Assembly (NCBI GenBank): GCA_963930645.1
Contig: OZ005654.1
Span: forward strand, 43,020,686 to 43,084,685
Source: Salticus scenicus
Lineage: Eukaryota; Arthropoda; Arachnida; Araneae; Salticidae
Direction: 5' to 3'
DNA: 64,000 nt
Part shown: positions 34,068-43,428 of the stretch, one piece after another
Layout of the letters: each line of letters starts with the position of its first letter
Numbering within the stretch: position 1 is the stretch's first letter
The notes under the pieces: generated by a model
What the model was told of the DNA's origin: nothing
Databases searched by the model: none
The model's input: only the letters and a program-made list of their open reading frames with translations
Made by a program: the position numbers and the translations under genes

Positions 34068-34240
34068 GTCTATATAAGCAGCTGACAAATCTCATTTTCT
34101 AACATTACTCCTACATATGTGGCGACAACGATGAAAGGGTTTTGAAAATAGCTGGTCTGAAGACTCTCTGCAAAGTCCAGGTAACTATGTTATTTTTTTT
34201 TAAATGTAGTTTAATATTTTTCGTTTTCGCAGATTACCTT
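34068..34240 (+). other. Orphan promoter followed by intron-like segment
   Basis: TATATAAG at about 34070, TCATTTTC at the start-site distance and GCGACAACG before an ATG whose frame ends after four codons. GTCCAG|GTAACT at 34181 and TTTTCGCAG at 34224-34232 would bound a 52-base intron. Similar 'tttttcgtttttacagatta' acceptor-like sequences occur near 51405 and 56310. This may be a non-coding transcript or a dead gene. Confidence 0.35.
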
Positions 34241-34899
34241 ATGAAGGCCTTGCCTCTGAAAATATTGTCTGGATGGCTTCGTCTCTGAATCTATATAATT
34301 ATTAATAAAATATTTTAAATTCTAAGGCCTAAATTTACAACATTAGTATGAAATCTTGTAAATTTATAGGATACTCACGGGTCAATTTTAGTTTTTTCGA
34401 TAACAAGTTTGAACGAAGGGCTTACCCTTGGAAAATATCAAAGGATTCTCTGCAAAGTCGACGCAAAGATTTTTTTCTTAAATGTAGTTTAACCTACTGA
34501 TCAGACATCGATATTAAATTTTTAATCGTGTAAGATTGACACCGATTAGCCTTGCTGTTTGGATTCTAAAGAAATCATTGGGCCTATCCAAAATAATTTT
34601 CGTAGACCCAAGGCTTAAAGTATTGTTTCCTAAACCAAGAGGATGTCCAAACTCGATACGGACTGAGGGTTTTCAAAATATCAGAATCGATTATGGACAC
34701 TGAAAATTTATATTTTTAAGAAGATATTTTATAAGGATGAGCTTGTCATGTAGAAGGTTTATTTTTCCCTACAGAAAATCCTTATGTAAATGTATTTTAG
34801 GGAAAACGTAGGGATAAACCAAATTTCAGTATATACTAATTTTCTGATTTTTTTCCCTAAATTATCCCTACTAATATCTTTAGAAATTTATTACATATC

Positions 34900-35160
34900 T
34901 TATACTTATATTTAAAATTATCCCTACTAATATCTTTAGAAATTTATTACATATCTTATACTTATATTTATATTTATATTTATATTAATATTATATAAGT
35001 ATAAGTATATAATATAATATAATATAATATAATATAATATAGTATAAATAGTATATATGTATATAAGTATATATGTATATAAATATGTATATAATATAAT
35101 ATAATATAATATAATATTTAGTATATAATATTTAGTATATAATATATAATATAAAATATA

Positions 35161-35202
<42 letters not shown>
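34900..35202. repeat. TA-rich satellite ending in poly(A)
   Basis: TATAATATAA and TATATTTATA words repeat from about 34960, ending in a 37-base A run at 35166-35202 that has no matching T run. It is the only long A run in the right part without its partner. Confidence 0.85.
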
Positions 35203-35205
<3 letters not shown>

Positions 35206-35395
35206 ATCCATTTCTATAGGGTAGCTACGATTCATGCTCCTACCTTCTCCTATTTTGCTCCGACTTGCTTTTTGTGGCAACGAGCTTCAAGGTCACACGT
35301 TTTTTTTTAATGCTACCTTGTTAGCTTTATAGATTGGGGGTCGGTGTAAATTAGAGACATATATATTTTCAGCTATACTAATAATTGAGTATGAA

Positions 35396-35490
35396 ATAAA
35401 ATATTTTTTTATCTGTATTTAAACATGCAGACATTTTCCGCGGAGCGGAAAATGTCTGCTTGTTTAAATACAGATAAAAAAATATTTTAT
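35396..35490. repeat. hr-like palindrome P3
   Basis: Same outer arms as P1, with a variant centre TTTTCCGCGGAGCGGAAAA (compensating changes on both arms keep the pairing). Confidence 0.9.
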
Positions 35491-35635
35491 TTCTATTTCT
35501 TTTAAAGTCTAATGTATAAATTTACAATATTAGTATATTTTTTTTTAATTTATAGCATATTCACAGTTTAGTTTTGTTTTTTTCGACAACAAGTTTTGAT
35601 AGAGGGGCATAGGCTTTGAAAATATTAACTGGCAG

Positions 35636-35685
35636 AAAATATCTGCATGTTTAAATACAGATTTAAAAAATATTTTATTTCTATT
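35636..35685. repeat. hr-like palindrome, right half only
   Basis: Reads TCTGCATGTTTAAATACAG then TTTAAAAAATATTTTATTTC, the right arm of P3 without the left. The following sequence repeats what follows P3, so this is a duplicated, truncated copy. Confidence 0.75.
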
Positions 35686-36382
35686 TATTTTAAATTCTAA
35701 TGTATAAATTTACAATATTAGCATATTTTTTTTAATGTATAGCGTACTCACGAGTTAATTTTGGTTTTTTCGACAACAAGTTTTGATAGAGGGTCTTAGG
35801 CTTTGAAAATATTAACTGGTCTCTCTGCAAAGTCTAAACAATTAGCTTTGCTGGACAACCTTTGAATTTTTACCGACAAGGTTCTATATAAGCATTAGCT
35901 TGCCTGAAAGACAGTTTTTTCTGATAATTGTGTCAATATTAATTTTTGGATCGATGGGTTAAAATGCTCGAATAATATCGCTGGCGACTGTGTCTGAGAC
36001 CTGTGTTTATCGTAAATATGAGACTCCAGCTAGATTTGAGGTACTTGAGGGTGGGGTTTAAAAATACATTGGTTCGTAGAAAATAGGCAGACATGTTGTT
36101 GGAGTCTACGTAAGCCTTTTATTTAAAATGTTTTACCGTACAATGGATGATTTGAATCTCGTCACGATTTTCGATGGATTTCTTTAGACCCGGTAGGTCA
36201 GCGAGGCTTAAAATTTATATAGAGCCATGCCAGGCTTTTCCAAACGGATGTCGTTGGCAGACAAAATGAGATGTGGGCACTTTAACGATTCTATATATAG
36301 GTCACATGAAAAAAACTAATGTTGAATAAATCCGTGAAGTTAAAGATACTGCTCCGTCCTTGAAGATGTATTCAAGGTCACA

Positions 36383-36383
<1 letters not shown>

Positions 36384-36462
<79 letters not shown>
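36384..36462. repeat. A(n)T(n) palindrome 12
   Basis: Left TTCAAGGTCACAC; right AGGTGCCACGCCCACCCTT then CTATATATAC. Arrangement matches palindrome 10. Confidence 0.9.
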
Positions 36463-36464
<2 letters not shown>

Positions 36465-36564
36465 GTGCCACGCCCACCCTTGAAGCTTGTCTATATATAC
36501 TATGGCTAACATGACTACACTCTCATTGTGTCTCGGCATTTGCCTGCAACGGTCGTCTAGTCAC

Positions 36565-36585
36565 TATGTCTCGTAATGTGTTTTG
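36565..36585 (+). pseudogene. Orphan leader with aborted MSRN frame
   Basis: Same promoter and leader as at 33480, opening ATGTCTCGTAATG and stopping at TGA after six codons. Confidence 0.6.
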
Positions 36586-37050
36586 AGCAAGATGTACATT
36601 GATGGAGACTAGAGAGTTAAATTTTTCTATAAAAGCCTATGATCTATTCTGATTTCATGAAAACCTGCAATATCATGTCATTTGTCAGACAAAAGTCTAT
36701 AAAATCTTGTTTTCAAAGCCAATATTGTATAAATAACGCTATCCCCATCTTATTTTAAAGGAAATGGGTTTAGACATCAGGAGCTAGTTTATGCATGACC
36801 TTACAGTAGAAGAAATAAATTCCACTCCCACCCACCCTAATAGATATACTATATATATACTATATATATAGACTGCAGCGCCATCTACAATGATTGGATA
36901 AAGAAATATAATTTTAGAGGCCAACTGAGAAAAATAACTTTAGCGGCCAACTGAGAAATATAACTTTAGCGGCCAACTGAGAAATATAACTTTAGCAGCC
37001 AGCTGAGAAATATAACTTTAGAAACCAACTTCATCAACCAACCAACCAAC

Positions 37051-37053
<3 letters not shown>

Positions 37054-37115
<62 letters not shown>
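37054..37115. repeat. A(n)T(n) palindrome 13
   Basis: Left AACCAACCAACCAACTGT; right CGGTGGGCGTGGCTTC, leading to the gene at 37202. Confidence 0.9.
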
Positions 37116-37159
37116 CGGTGGGCGTGGCTTCGCTATAAATTTCTCAGTGCAATCGTGCC

Positions 37160-37167
37160 TATATAAA
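37160..37167 (+). promoter_or_regulatory. TATA box of Bcl-like gene 1
   Basis: TATATAAA 42 bases before the ATG at 37202, with a GTGGGCGTGGC box at 37118 between it and the palindrome. Confidence 0.75.
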
Positions 37168-37201
37168 TGCGGGTTTGTGTTCTAAAAGATTCATTGGCAT
37201 C

Positions 37202-37726
37202 ATGTCTGTCCAAAATGAGTTTCGTGCTCTACTCCGTGAATGCGTTAGTCTCGCCTATCGTCAAGAAACCTCTGAAGTCTTGTTGAAATCTAATTTTGGC
37301 TGCTCTATTTTAAAAATGCTCACAGCGTATTTTCAGAATAACTCTATCCATTCGAAGGCTAAACTCGATACGCCCGAAAAGGCATTTAGAATGTTGAAAG
37401 GCCAATTGCAATGCATAGCATATTATGACTACGATAAAATGTCTCCTGATATTAAAAATCTGTTCGCTGAAGATATTGTGCTGCCTGGCCAATGCTGTTA
37501 TCAAGTTTGGATTCTACAATGCTTAATTGTTACAGCATGCATTGTTGCAGATTGCTGGACAAATTGCAATGTGGATATGTTTGATGTGGCTTTTGAAACG
37601 CTGATAGATATGTTGGACACTTATGGCTATATTGCCTGCATTGAACGCGACCTAAATCGCAACTATAATCCGTTTGGTAATCCGAGCGAAATTGTCTTGT
37701 TCGCCGGTCTAAAAATAACCAATTAG
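37202..37726 (+). CDS. Family of 175-218 aa proteins, member 1 (174 aa; possible Bcl-2-like fold)
   Basis: The ATG at 37202 is chosen because the TATA box at 37160 puts transcription start near 37190; an upstream TTG frame is not needed. Conserved with the members at 39184 and 46114: LR(E/D)CV.LA at the N-terminus, SIL(K/R)ML..YFQ, then YQ.W(I/V)(L/M)(Q/E)CLIVT, and near the end NPFGNP (DPFGKPG in the others). The all-helical pattern, with a Trp-led hydrophobic central helix and an amphipathic helix before the PFG motif, recalls Bcl-2 proteins (BH1 and BH2 regions). That assignment is weak and needs a profile or structure test. No membrane anchor. It lies just upstream of the BRO-RING gene with no palindrome between. 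Confidence 0.7.
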   Translation: MSVQNEFRALLRECVSLAYRQETSEVLLKSNFGCSILKMLTAYFQNNSIHSKAKLDTPEKAFRMLKGQLQCIAYYDYDKMSPDIKNLFAEDIVLPGQCCYQVWILQCLIVTACIVADCWTNCNVDMFDVAFETLIDMLDTYGYIACIERDLNRNYNPFGNPSEIVLFAGLKITN

Positions 37727-37984
37727 AAAAAAATATCTTTATATTGACTTAAGCATATATATATAGAATTCGCTGCATAATATCCTGTCAACAGTTTTTT
37801 TATAAATCTGATTATAATTTTAGCCGCTTCCTACATGCATCCTGTTTTCAAAGACTTATGCAACTCGTATAAATAACTTTATCTCTTCCTGCTTGAAAGG
37901 TCAAGGCCTCATCCTGTTTTCTTGGACTTATGTAACTCATATAAATAACTTTATCGCATCCTGTTTTAAAGGATATGCTTCTAC

Positions 37985-37992
37985 TATAAAAG
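37985..37992 (+). promoter_or_regulatory. TATA box of the BRO-RING gene
   Basis: TATAAAAG, followed 32 bases on by TTTCAATTGCT, the same initiator word as BRO-like gene A. Confidence 0.78.
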
Positions 37993-38039
37993 CCGGTGCT
38001 CAGCGCTTGTAATTTCAATTGCTCACTAGCTCTCAAGTC

Positions 38040-38615
38040 ATGTGGATGAGATTATTTTTCCCAGGCCATATCGGCTTGAGGTCTGCCCTAGCCTCTGACG
38101 GAATGACTTACGTTTCGGCAGTAGATGTGGGTTTGCTGCTGCAGTTTAATGATATTTACGAATTTTCTCAGTATCGTGCCACCAAGCATATAGATTCCTT
38201 TCCAGTTTTTGAAATAGAAGAAATGTTTAACTACGTGAGCCTGTTTTCCGACGTAGCAGAAATGCAGAGACTCTGGAGATATGGACGGGTCGCGGCTGAT
38301 TTTCCTATGTCTTCGGAAGCTATATTTGATGTTCATATTAAAACGGAGGGGAATGCCAAATTGCAGGACTGGCTGCAACTATATACGGACCTTTTCCGAA
38401 ATGATCTATTGGACGGCCCTTCTGACAATTCTAAAAGATTGGCTACCTGTTGGAGGAGACGGAACGAATGCAAGGTCTGCTTGACAGAAGAGAGCCAGGT
38501 GGCATTCTTTGACTGTGGGCATGTGGTATGTTGCATGGCTTGTTCGGACAAACTGGAAAATTGTCCTGTTTGTCGAACAGCTATTTTGGAAAAGCGAAGA
38601 GTGTATGTGCAATAG
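38040..38615 (+). CDS. BRO-N-like/IAP-type RING fusion protein, 191 aa
   Basis: The start at 38040 is preferred over an upstream TTG because CAAGTCATG matches TAAGTCATG of BRO-like gene C. The TATAAAAG box at 37985 then gives a ~23-base leader. Residues 10-35 (LRSALASDGMTYVSAVDVGL) resemble the BRO-N motif. The C-terminus is a perfect C3HC4 RING: C144-x2-C147-x11-C159-x-H161-x3-C165-x2-C168-x6-C175-x2-C178, of the kind that ends IAP proteins (ECKVCL...DCGHVVCCMAC, CPVCR). IAP RINGs are E3 ubiquitin ligases that block apoptosis; no BIR domain is present here. Stem-loop S5 is 16 bases past the stop. The RING is certain by motif, the BRO part remote. Confidence 0.85.
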   Translation: MWMRLFFPGHIGLRSALASDGMTYVSAVDVGLLLQFNDIYEFSQYRATKHIDSFPVFEIEEMFNYVSLFSDVAEMQRLWRYGRVAADFPMSSEAIFDVHIKTEGNAKLQDWLQLYTDLFRNDLLDGPSDNSKRLATCWRRRNECKVCLTEESQVAFFDCGHVVCCMACSDKLENCPVCRTAILEKRRVYVQ

Positions 38616-38631
38616 TTATATACATGGAAAT

Positions 38632-38729
38632 TTTAAAAAACTTGGGTCAAACGAGGCTTCCTCATGTCTAGATTTGTCATTATGACTTATCTTGACGATG
38701 GAAGCCTCGTTTGACCCATTTTTTTTAAA
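38632..38729. terminator. 3' stem-loop S5
   Basis: TGGGTCAAACGAGGCTTCC pairs with GGAAGCCTCGTTTGACCCA, bounded by an A run and a T run, with a longer (~37 base) loop than S1-S4. The stem sequence is diverged but changes are paired. Confidence 0.85.
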
Positions 38730-39002
38730 TCGATAGGCTACCAATATTGGATTTGTAAAAAAAATAACTTATAAATTTTATGAGATTCGATTAGAGTTAT
38801 CCGTAAAATGTTTTACCGTACAACGGACGAAAAGATTTACGAAGACATGATAACTAGATGACTGTTGTTGGCGAGACAAAATGAGATGTGGGTACGTTAC
38901 CCATTCTATATATAGGTCACGCGAAAGAACTAATATCGAATAAATAAACTTTGCTCCTTTAAGTTATGGATCTGTCCTTGAAGATATGTTCAAGGTCACA
39001 CG

Positions 39003-39067
<65 letters not shown>
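39003..39067. repeat. A(n)T(n) palindrome 14
   Basis: Left TTCAAGGTCACACG; right CAAGGTTGGTTCAAGGTCAT, combining the GGTTGG and AAGGTCA words, then CTATATATACC before the gene at 39184. Confidence 0.9.
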
Positions 39068-39099
39068 CAAGGTTGGTTCAAGGTCATTTAATCTGCCCC

Positions 39100-39107
39100 T
39101 ATATATA
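39100..39107 (+). promoter_or_regulatory. TATA box of Bcl-like gene 2
   Basis: TATATATA, 84 bases before the ATG at 39184; an ATATCATTTT initiator lies 34 bases downstream. Confidence 0.75.
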
Positions 39108-39183
39108 CCCTGGCTGCCTTTAGGATTTATATCATTTTCTCATTCTACAATTGTTGTTGGACTGACATTTGCAATTTTTCATA

Positions 39184-39840
39184 ATGGATTTCTCTGATCC
39201 CATTCAAAGCGTCTTTCATTACCTACTCAGAGACTGCGTTCATCTGGCAAACTGGGAAGCTACCGGCGAATATAGGATGGTCGACATCAGAAATGACTGG
39301 GACGATCCAGAATGGAAACCGAAAGAACACAAATTTGCCCTTTCTATTTTGAGAATGTTAGAAGACTATTTTCAGACACCGCCTTTACCTACTGGTATGA
39401 AGATCGAACAGATCGAAGAGGCCATTCCCAAGCTGAAAGAAAAATTAGTAGCCATACTCAATTCTGATAGCATATCTCTTAAAGTCCGAGGCCTTTTGCG
39501 CAACAAAAGCTTAACGTATCGTCGTTGGCGTGGTGCCGAATCTTATCAACCTTGGGTGCTGGAGTGTTTGATCGTTACTGGATGCTTTCTCGGAGAATGT
39601 TTTGCCAAATTTCGATACAACAACGGGGTATTTGATCTGGCATCCGTTGCCTTAATAGATATTATGGAAAAGAGTGGCTTGTTAAGTTGTATCAGAGCCG
39701 ATTTGTTTAATAATAGGGATCCGTTTGGTAAACCTGGTATTAAGGTTAAATCAGTTTTGGACAAAGATTGGAGTATGTGGACATTTCAATTGGACAAAAC
39801 ACAGGAGAGAATATTGTACAAGAAGTCAGCTAAATGTTAA
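39184..39840 (+). CDS. Family of 175-218 aa proteins, member 2 (218 aa; possible Bcl-2-like fold)
   Basis: The ATG at 39184 (MDFSDPIQSVFHYLLRDCVH) is used rather than an upstream TTG, as the paralogue at 46114 starts at the same place. Shared blocks with 46114: HYLLRDCV.LAN, HKF.LSILRMLE.YFQ, SYQPWV.ECLIVTG.FLGEC, and DPFGKPGIKVKS then a C-terminal (T)FQL. The protein is acidic and fully helical by inspection, with no signal peptide or anchor. The resemblance to Bcl-2 topology is stated under member 1 and is only suggestive. The gene lies alone between palindrome 14 and a 16 bp satellite that starts three bases after the stop. Confidence 0.75.
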   Translation: MDFSDPIQSVFHYLLRDCVHLANWEATGEYRMVDIRNDWDDPEWKPKEHKFALSILRMLEDYFQTPPLPTGMKIEQIEEAIPKLKEKLVAILNSDSISLKVRGLLRNKSLTYRRWRGAESYQPWVLECLIVTGCFLGECFAKFRYNNGVFDLASVALIDIMEKSGLLSCIRADLFNNRDPFGKPGIKVKSVLDKDWSMWTFQLDKTQERILYKKSAKC

Positions 39841-39842
39841 GT

Positions 39843-40036
39843 GACGAAAATAACGTAACGTAAAAATAACGTAACGTAAAAATAACGTAACGTAAAAAAT
39901 AACGTAACGTAAAAATAACGTAACGTAAAAAATAACGTAACGTAAAATAACGTAACGTATAAAAATAACATATTAAAAATAACATATTAAAAATAACGTA
40001 ACGTAAAAAATAACATATCGAAAAATAACGTAACGT
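39843..40036. repeat. 'AATAACGTAACGTAAA' satellite
   Basis: About a dozen units of AAATAACGTAACGTAA, some changed to AATAACATATTAAA, begin right after the stop of the 39184 gene. ACGTtACGT-type words are self-complementary in part. Confidence 0.9.
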
Positions 40037-40152
40037 ATAAAAATAATATACTTGACACAAAACTAATATACTTGACACAAAACTAATATTGTATAAATAG
40101 CTCCGCCATATCTTATACATTGCTCCGTCAAGGTCACATTCAAGGACACATG

Positions 40153-40225
<73 letters not shown>
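40153..40225. repeat. A(n)T(n) palindrome 15
   Basis: Left TCAAGGACACATG (variant of TCAAGGTCACACG); right CAGTGGGCGTGGCTTGG then TGTATAAATAGCC. Confidence 0.9.
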
Positions 40226-41169
40226 CAGTGGGCGTGGCTTGGATTCATACTGTATAAATAGCCGTACTCAACTCTTCTCGCATCAATCTGTCCCACTAAG
40301 ACGCTCATCTATCTAACATTAGATCCTGCCGGTTTTAGAACGATCTCGTCCTGTTTCCGTGACTCGTTCAAATCTCATGTCTTCTACAGTCTGAAATTAA
40401 ATTGCTACACATTTGGCTTAATAATTGTTTTTAAAATGAATAAGGTTAGACAACGACCGTTTCTAAATGAATGCTGTACCAATCTTAACGAATCCTGTCC
40501 CGCTATGACAACAACGGTTTCATAACCTATTGGTTCACCCATAGCGTACGTTAGTTTTGGCCAAGAGAAAAAATTTAAATTTTCAAGGGATAAGCCAGTC
40601 TATTACAATATGACGAGTGGCAGTTTCATGGTAATAAATATTTTTTTCGTGAAATATCGGAAGAACCCGCTTAACGTTCAGATAAAGGCATCCATTATAG
40701 GTAATAAACGGCGATATTTGTTTTCATATTTGAGCATACACAAATGTATAACGATTATACTAGGCTATTTGAATAGATAAAATTGCTATAATACTCTTAA
40801 AAAATAAAGCTTAGCTTATCAGCCAACTATATTGTAGACTCGATCATAGGTACGATAACTAAAAATTTATATATTTATGAAAAAAATATTTTATTTATCA
40901 GTAGTTAAACATACAGATATTAATTTTTTCAACCCTTCTTTTATAAAGTGTTGGGCTTCTCGTATCAATGCATAACGAAAGACTTAAAGGCTATCATGTT
41001 GGGGATCTCAATAGCCATTTGACTATTTATGCATGACGCGTGTAAAAATTATCTCGTTTTCAGAGGACTGGATTTCATGCTAGCGGACAGCTCCAAAAAT
41101 GACAGATGACACGGATTGGAGATAGGCATTTGAATCTATGCGTGACACGCGTAAAAGTTATCTCGGAAA

Positions 41170-41290
41170 CCGTTTTCAGAGGCAGTTTCAAGAGGGGTGA
41201 TAGACAGCCTGGATTTCATGCAAATCCTAGCTGACAGTTGTCATTTGGAAATTGAAAAATATATTTCCAGGCTGTATGAGTACCAATAAT
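41170..41290 (+). pseudogene. Degenerate copy of the SRKPF small-gene family
   Basis: An open stretch without a start codon reads SRKPFSEAVSRGVIDSLDFM and continues helical to a stop near 41289. At the ATG position of the 41566 copy this one has TTA, so it is probably dead. A still weaker copy lies near 41055. Confidence 0.45.
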
Positions 41291-41565
41291 AGCAATGAAA
41301 AGGTTATCTAGTCTAAATGTTAAGTTTCTAATATCTGCGTAGCCTATATTGAATTTCTAATTTCTTCATGACCTAGTTTCTATTGTCTGCATGGTTAAAT
41401 TACTAATATATACATTCTAATAGCCCGTGTTATATTTCTAATGTCTGTCGTTCATGGCCTCCTCGTTACCAGCAACATTTGTTTTTTTTGCGTAACAAAC
41501 AGCCTGATCTACACTGAGGTCGGATTTGTTATAATGGTCTCGTCTAATTTTGACATGTGAAAAAG

Positions 41566-41679
41566 ATGTCTCGGAAACCGTTTCCAGGGGCCATTCCAAG
41601 AGGTGCAATCGAAAGCTTAAATTTCATGCGAAACGGAGTTGATAGTCTCGATTCGTTTTCGGAAAAATATCTTGGCTGA
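41566..41679 (+). CDS. Small ORF, 37 aa, SRKPF family
   Basis: ATG at 41566 opens MSRKPFPGAIPRGAIESLNF and ends at TGA 41677-41679. The family has at least three relatives (32376, 41170, about 41055). A nearby TATA box is not evident, so expression is doubtful; it may be a truncated gene. Confidence 0.35.
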   Translation: MSRKPFPGAIPRGAIESLNFMRNGVDSLDSFSEKYLG

Positions 41680-42267
41680 GAAAGAATTTTGAAACTGCAT
41701 ACGGGAGCTTTGTTATAAGGCCAATTAACCTTTGCCGTGCTCTTCTCAATTTTGACATTTTCCCCTCATTTTTCAATATTTTTTACATTTACATTTAAAC
41801 ATTTACGTTCTTCTATACGATATTTGTAGTTTTACACATTTCGTAAATTTTCGACAGCTTTTGGTTGGGGCCTTAAATTTGTGCGTACAAGATTCGGCAC
41901 AGTAAACTCTTTGACGTGCTCTTCTTAATTTTAACATTTCTTCGTAATTTTCGATAAATTTTACTATTTACGTGTAAATTTTTACGCTTCTCTATACGAT
42001 ATTTGTCGTTTTTCTCATTTCGTTAATTTTCGACAGTTTCGGTCACTTGTGCAAGAGATTGTCAAGTCAATGACTAGAAATACGGACGATTTAAAACTTC
42101 GACTTTTTACAATATTTTTTACATTTTAAACATTTTATTTTAATTTTGGACGGATTAATTTTGAACTTTGATCTTTACAAGACAAGTCTGCTGTTAAACG
42201 GTTCGCTGTCTGTAAGCAAGCTGGCATTTTTTCAATTCCAGGCCCTTCTTTTATAAAGTATTGAACC

Positions 42268-42609
42268 ATGTCTCGTAATGACAAATCGAAACGGGTGGCG
42301 CTGAAACGTAAGCTGGATGAGGTCGAAAATGAAATGAGTCACAAAAAAGAAATGTACGAGAGACGCCACGATGAGTGTAAAAAGGAGCTGGAAATTGCCC
42401 GAAAGGAAAATGCATCTCTTCAGAGAGAAGTTAGAGAGTTGTGGAAGAAATATGACTGTTTGAAAGATGCAGCGATGGACAGGATGGTGGCCCAAATTAG
42501 CGATCTGAAAGCGAAAAAATCGAGGCTGGAACTGGAGAATGTCAATCTTCAAGGAAATTTTGAGAAATATATAAAACGTGATCCTAAAGAATCTTCAGCT
42601 AAGAAGTAA
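42268..42609 (+). CDS. Coiled-coil protein, 113 aa
   Basis: MSRNDKSKRVALKRKLDEVE opens a basic head, followed by about 90 residues of heptad-like coiled coil (KELEIARKENASLQREVREL) and a lysine-rich tail ending SSAKK. The opening ATGTCTCGTAATG is shared with the aborted frames at 33480, 36565 and 57725, so this is the one complete member of that group in view. A TATAAA at 42252 lies only 11 bases before the ATG, too close for a normal leader; a more distant start or a later ATG (Met23) is possible. AATAAA at about 42630 could be a poly(A) signal. Function unknown. Confidence 0.6.
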   Translation: MSRNDKSKRVALKRKLDEVENEMSHKKEMYERRHDECKKELEIARKENASLQREVRELWKKYDCLKDAAMDRMVAQISDLKAKKSRLELENVNLQGNFEKYIKRDPKESSAKK

Positions 42610-42703
42610 AATGCTGCGGCTACATTAAAATAAACCAACTAAAAAAGTCACATTGAAATCAACCAACTGTAAAAGTCACATTGAGATCAACCAACCAACC
42701 AAC

Positions 42704-42706
<3 letters not shown>

Positions 42707-42768
<62 letters not shown>
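42707..42768. repeat. A(n)T(n) palindrome 16
   Basis: Left ATCAACCAACCAACCAACTGT; right ACAGTTGGTTGATTGGTTG, then CTATATATAGG. The left side has extra partial copies of AAATCAACCAACTGTAAAA. Confidence 0.9.
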
Positions 42769-42798
42769 ACAGTTGGTTGATTGGTTGATAATCTTGTC

Positions 42799-42806
42799 TA
42801 TATATA
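42799..42806 (+). promoter_or_regulatory. TATA box of the zinc-finger gene
   Basis: TATATATA; TCATT follows with its A 32 bases from the first T, and GCAACGGTCAT sits about 22-32 bases past that. This is the same spacing as in the array at 22742-24179. Confidence 0.8.
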
Positions 42807-42902
42807 GGATCGCTGACGTGCCACGTCCTCATTCTATCTAGATCTTTGCCAGCAACGGTCATATCTCTCATTCTTAAATCTGTAACATTTTTTACAAACA
42901 CG

Positions 42903-43334
42903 ATGTCTGAAAGTCTAAAAAATATACACAATTATTATATGGATTTGAGAAGGAAAGCTTATTCTTTCAAGTGTCCCCATTGCAAGGTTGAAATGTTACC
43001 AATAAATTTCGAAAAGCATTCTTTAACCCATGGACTGAAAACGAAGACTTCTTGCGCATGGTGTAATGGACACTACGAGTGGAAATATGGCCAAAAGAAG
43101 CACAACGCGAGACATTTATTGACATGTTTTCGAAAATTTATAGCCGTTAAGAGAATCGATAGAAGCGTAGGCATGGAGACAGACGTGGAAATGGACGAGC
43201 CATATCGAATCCCCGACGAGCTCAGACTCATGGACACCCGTCCGTTGTGCGCTGCAGAATCGTTTTTCGATCATCAGGACATTCGTGGATTCTTAACGGA
43301 ACGCCTTTTCGGACCTTTGGCTATTGGATCATGA
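42903..43334 (+). pseudogene. Zinc-finger head of a broken large gene, 143 aa as it stands
   Basis: The ATG at 42903 opens MSESLKNIHNYYMDLRRKAY. Two C2H2 fingers follow: C24-x2-C27-x11-H39-x3-H43 and C51-x2-C54-x12-H67-x3-H71 (with C75). TDVEMDEPY and TRPLCAAES come next, both shared with the paralogue at 46945. The frame ends at TGA 43332-43334. A second frame, open from about 43297, carries protein-like sequence to TGA at 43417-43419. The same frame then opens again at the ATG at 43429. So one frameshift (about 43280-43330) and one nonsense codon probably split an ancestral gene of nearly 600 codons. The alternative is two genuine separate genes. Confidence 0.65.
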
Positions 43335-43428
43335 ATCCGAGGTTGATTATTTCGAAGACGAGAATTTAAACGCGGCCGCCTCCTACGTTCGAAAGTACGT
43401 CAGGTCGGAAGATGAATGATTTCACGTA

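Larger units (their letters stand above)
40250..42240. other. Low-gene stretch with decayed small frames
   Basis: After the TATAAATAGC promoter at about 40253 no frame of note follows. Degenerate copies of the SRKPF small-gene family occur near 41040, 41170 and 41566. A TTCTTTTATAAAGT word at about 40938 recurs before the gene at 42268. The rest is AT-rich with 'tttctaatgtctgc' words. Confidence 0.55.
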
